From contig NC_088340.1 in NCBI RefSeq assembly GCF_036884655.1, forward strand, positions 4,117,501-4,181,500: a DNA stretch of 64,000 bases, written 5' to 3'. A model generated the notes under the pieces. That model searched no databases. It was not told where the DNA came from and worked only from the letters and a program-made list of their open reading frames with translations. Positions 61,854 to 64,000 of this stretch are shown here, in pieces. The first letter of the stretch is position 1; every line of letters begins with the position of its first letter. Source of the DNA: Musa acuminata AAA Group. Lineage: Eukaryota; Streptophyta; Magnoliopsida; Zingiberales; Musaceae. Position numbers and translations under genes: made by a program.

Positions 61854-64000
61854 TTCTTCCACTTTTGTTTCTTTTCTTTGTCTCCTAAATCAGAGAGGAG
61901 TGGCTGCGCCGGTAGGGCTCAATTGTATTATTCCGGAGTTGTTCCATTGATGCTTAGATCAAAGGCCAAATCCCCATATACATACGGCTACACACGAATA
62001 TGAAATGAAGGTTCCCATTTTTACCATGGTATCAGCACTTGTATCCCCACAATCCCCACTAGGAATCAATGAAGAATAGCCTGGAAAGGAAGAATGATAA
62101 TATTTTTTTAACCTGAGTTGATGCAGTAAATCCTTATTGGGAACTCTTGAGCTTTGCCATTTACTGATGATTGTTATATTTTTGTCCCTGGATTTCGTCC
62201 ATCGTTGTAAGGTGGGAGACAGTTGTAAGGTGGGAGACACTTGCAATCCAACTTTCTAGCGTCGGGCGATCGAAGTGTTGGTGGATAGCTTTTCCTGACT
62301 TTGGCTTTGACTTGAGTGTTGCTGGGGAAGTGGATCACGATGGGTAACATTATGAGGAACTTCTTTTCAGCTTGTCTAGCTTCAGATTTTACCTGAACAG
62401 AAATCGTCAGGTAGTCATTATCTTAATCATGTATGTCCAAGAGAACCAAGTCAAACATTTATCACCCAAGTCACCAAGAAATAGTTGTACCTTTGTGCCA
62501 ACTCTCACCCTCATGTCAGAAAATGCATGTGTCCATCTCCGATTCAGTGGTAAATGTAGTTTGCTCACTCTCAAGAATCATGCTTGATGATGGTAGGTTT
62601 CCAGTCGATTTCAATGGTAAATGTAGTTTACTCACTCTCGCGAGTAGCTTCACCACCTCTCCAATCATCTACGCAATGATCGGACTGTTCTTCTTTGCAG
62701 TATCAGTATAACAAGGGAAAGAGCAACTGACTGAAACAAGTGATGTAAGAAAAGGAGTACACTGACTGAATCTGTGCTTCTGTTTTGGCGGATCAAGATC
62801 ACGGTGAAATAGGATTTTCATGTTTGCATCAAACAAATTAAGTTGCTCCTACATATCATCTCTATGCTCCCAGCTGCTATCAATCCTTACACAGCTTGCT
62901 TCCCCCTTATATGACTGCTTTTTCTTCTTAGACATATGCATAGTTCATGTCTTTTGATAACCTCGATTTGTTTAAGCTGCATTTTACTGTGTTTTTGGCT
63001 ACCAGGTAGGTGTGCTTCTCTTTAATTTGTTGTCGGGGAAGACAAGAAGATGTTTTAGATGATGACCTCCAGTACTCTTGTCTGCACTAGGAAGTTAAAG
63101 CTTTCTATACGATCTTATGCTCTTTCAGTGATGGCATCAAGTCTGTCTGTGATGATTCTGATGGTGCAACCAGTGCTGCAAATGGCCTTCCCGGTGGTTG
63201 AGCCATTGTCACCTCCTGCAACTTGTTGTTGGTAGGAAGGGTATCACAATCTTACTGTCATACTTACTTCGCTACGAGAACATTATCTTGCAGAGATGAT
63301 CCATGGACCACCTACATCAACAATGTCATGGTAGACGCACGAGTTTCCCATCTTGGCGTTCTCGTGCATCCACCAAAGGTTACAGTCTAAATCACTGTTT
63401 GTGTGGGCAAATTAGCCACGCTTCAGGAAATCAACCTAAACTGAGGAGCTGTGTCTTCTTCAGCAATACTAAATTGACAGTGAAGGTGACATGGTCCACA
63501 ACCCTTGTGATGGTCATCATCCTTTCGAGGTTGAATTCACTGAACCTGGGCAAAGGACCACATGCTCACGTCCTTCCATGGGAGTCTTGTACTACCGCGA
63601 TGTGTTCCCAGTGAGACCCACCTGGATGTAACTTGACCCTGGTTAAGCTTGTGGTGGAGGGGGTGTATGTATGCTTTGACGCCTGCAAAAATGATTGCGG
63701 TCCGTCTTCCCATCCCGAAGTGGGAGTTTGGGCCAAGTTGGGATCCCCAAAGTTTGCAGGTGAAGGCTCGTGATTCCATGGTCAGAGGGCTATATTCTTT
63801 GCCTCCAAGTGTGAAGACACCAGGTATCAAGTGGGTGGCCATGAATCAGCAAGTTGGGAGGGAAGTGGCCATGAATCGTCCTCCTCCTCTGGTTCACTGC
63901 CTTGGAATCAGCATCTTGAGGTAAAAAGAAATCAGTGCAGTAGCAGAACAAAGCTTTCTTGGCTTCCGAGTTTAGCTTGCATTTGGATCTTGATCATGAG
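61854..64000. other. 3' flank of ARID4 and end of window, no gene supported
   Basis: The first few hundred bases are probably the ARID4 3' untranslated region. An 18-bp unit (GTTGTAAGGTGGGAGACA) is doubled at 62204 and 62222, and a segment with TGGTAAATGTAGTTT is repeated at 62548 and 62615 (67 bp apart). Frames near 63300-63920 on both strands are open but show no recognisable domain. They could belong to a gene running off the window or be chance. Confidence 0.4.

Noticed and set aside
63131..63236. A 34-codon frame beginning with a signal-peptide-like stretch
   Set aside because: It ends at a stop after a short hydrophobic segment; splicing at the GTAGGA donor to the CAG at 63291-63293 creates an immediate stop, so no extended product can be supported.
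63303..63924. Open frames on both strands near the end of the window
   Set aside because: No domain, conserved motif or matching splice pattern could be seen; could be part of a gene beyond the window, but the evidence is too weak to call.
1..64000. CRISPR arrays, prokaryotic operons, rRNA or tRNA genes
   Set aside because: The DNA is plant nuclear; no direct-repeat/spacer array, Shine-Dalgarno-type gene chains, rRNA segments or cloverleaf with A and B boxes was noticed.

Overview
The window is plant nuclear DNA: spliced genes with GT-AG introns, plant-only gene families, LTR retrotransposons of plant Ty1/copia type, and long AT-rich spacers. Several genes have very GC-rich exons (almost every third codon position is G or C in three of the four pectinesterase genes) beside genes of ordinary base composition. 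That bimodality points to a commelinid monocot. A banana-like (Zingiberales) genome would fit, but the sequence alone does not prove the species.

Layout. 2.1-4.4 kb: an oil-body triacylglycerol lipase gene (OBL1 type, five exons). 5.3-11.6 kb: an eight-exon gene for a predicted mitochondrial K+/H+ exchange-related protein. 12.7-26.9 kb: a cluster of four type-I pectin methylesterase genes, each a PME-inhibitor-like pro-region fused to a pectinesterase domain. Three are on the + strand and one is on the - strand. They share one phase-1 intron position but belong to different subgroups. A solo LTR with a perfect 5-bp target-site duplication lies between the first and second. 27.1-35.5 kb: a nested retrotransposon block. 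A structurally complete copia element with a perfect GAGAA target duplication sits inside one LTR of an older, internally deleted copia relic. 37.2-50.8 kb: a FAB1/PIKfyve-type phosphatidylinositol-3-phosphate 5-kinase gene with FYVE, chaperonin-like and kinase domains in 11 coding exons; its last intron carries a 549-bp sequence in three tandem copies. 53.2-61.9 kb: a 15-exon ARID plus PHD-finger gene of the ARID4 type. The last 2 kb holds no gene I can support.

Functionally the window mixes housekeeping genes (endosomal lipid kinase, chromatin factor, mitochondrial ion homeostasis, lipid mobilisation) with a cell-wall cluster. The four pectinesterases would de-esterify homogalacturonan in the wall. 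The most notable point is that the fourth copy (25.0-26.9 kb) has Asn where the acid/base Asp of the active site is expected, and also lacks a Trp kept by the other three, while its inhibitor-like domain keeps all four cysteines. The first copy shows the reverse: an intact catalytic domain and an inhibitor-like domain without its first cysteine pair. No prokaryotic or viral defence system, CRISPR array, rRNA or tRNA gene was seen.
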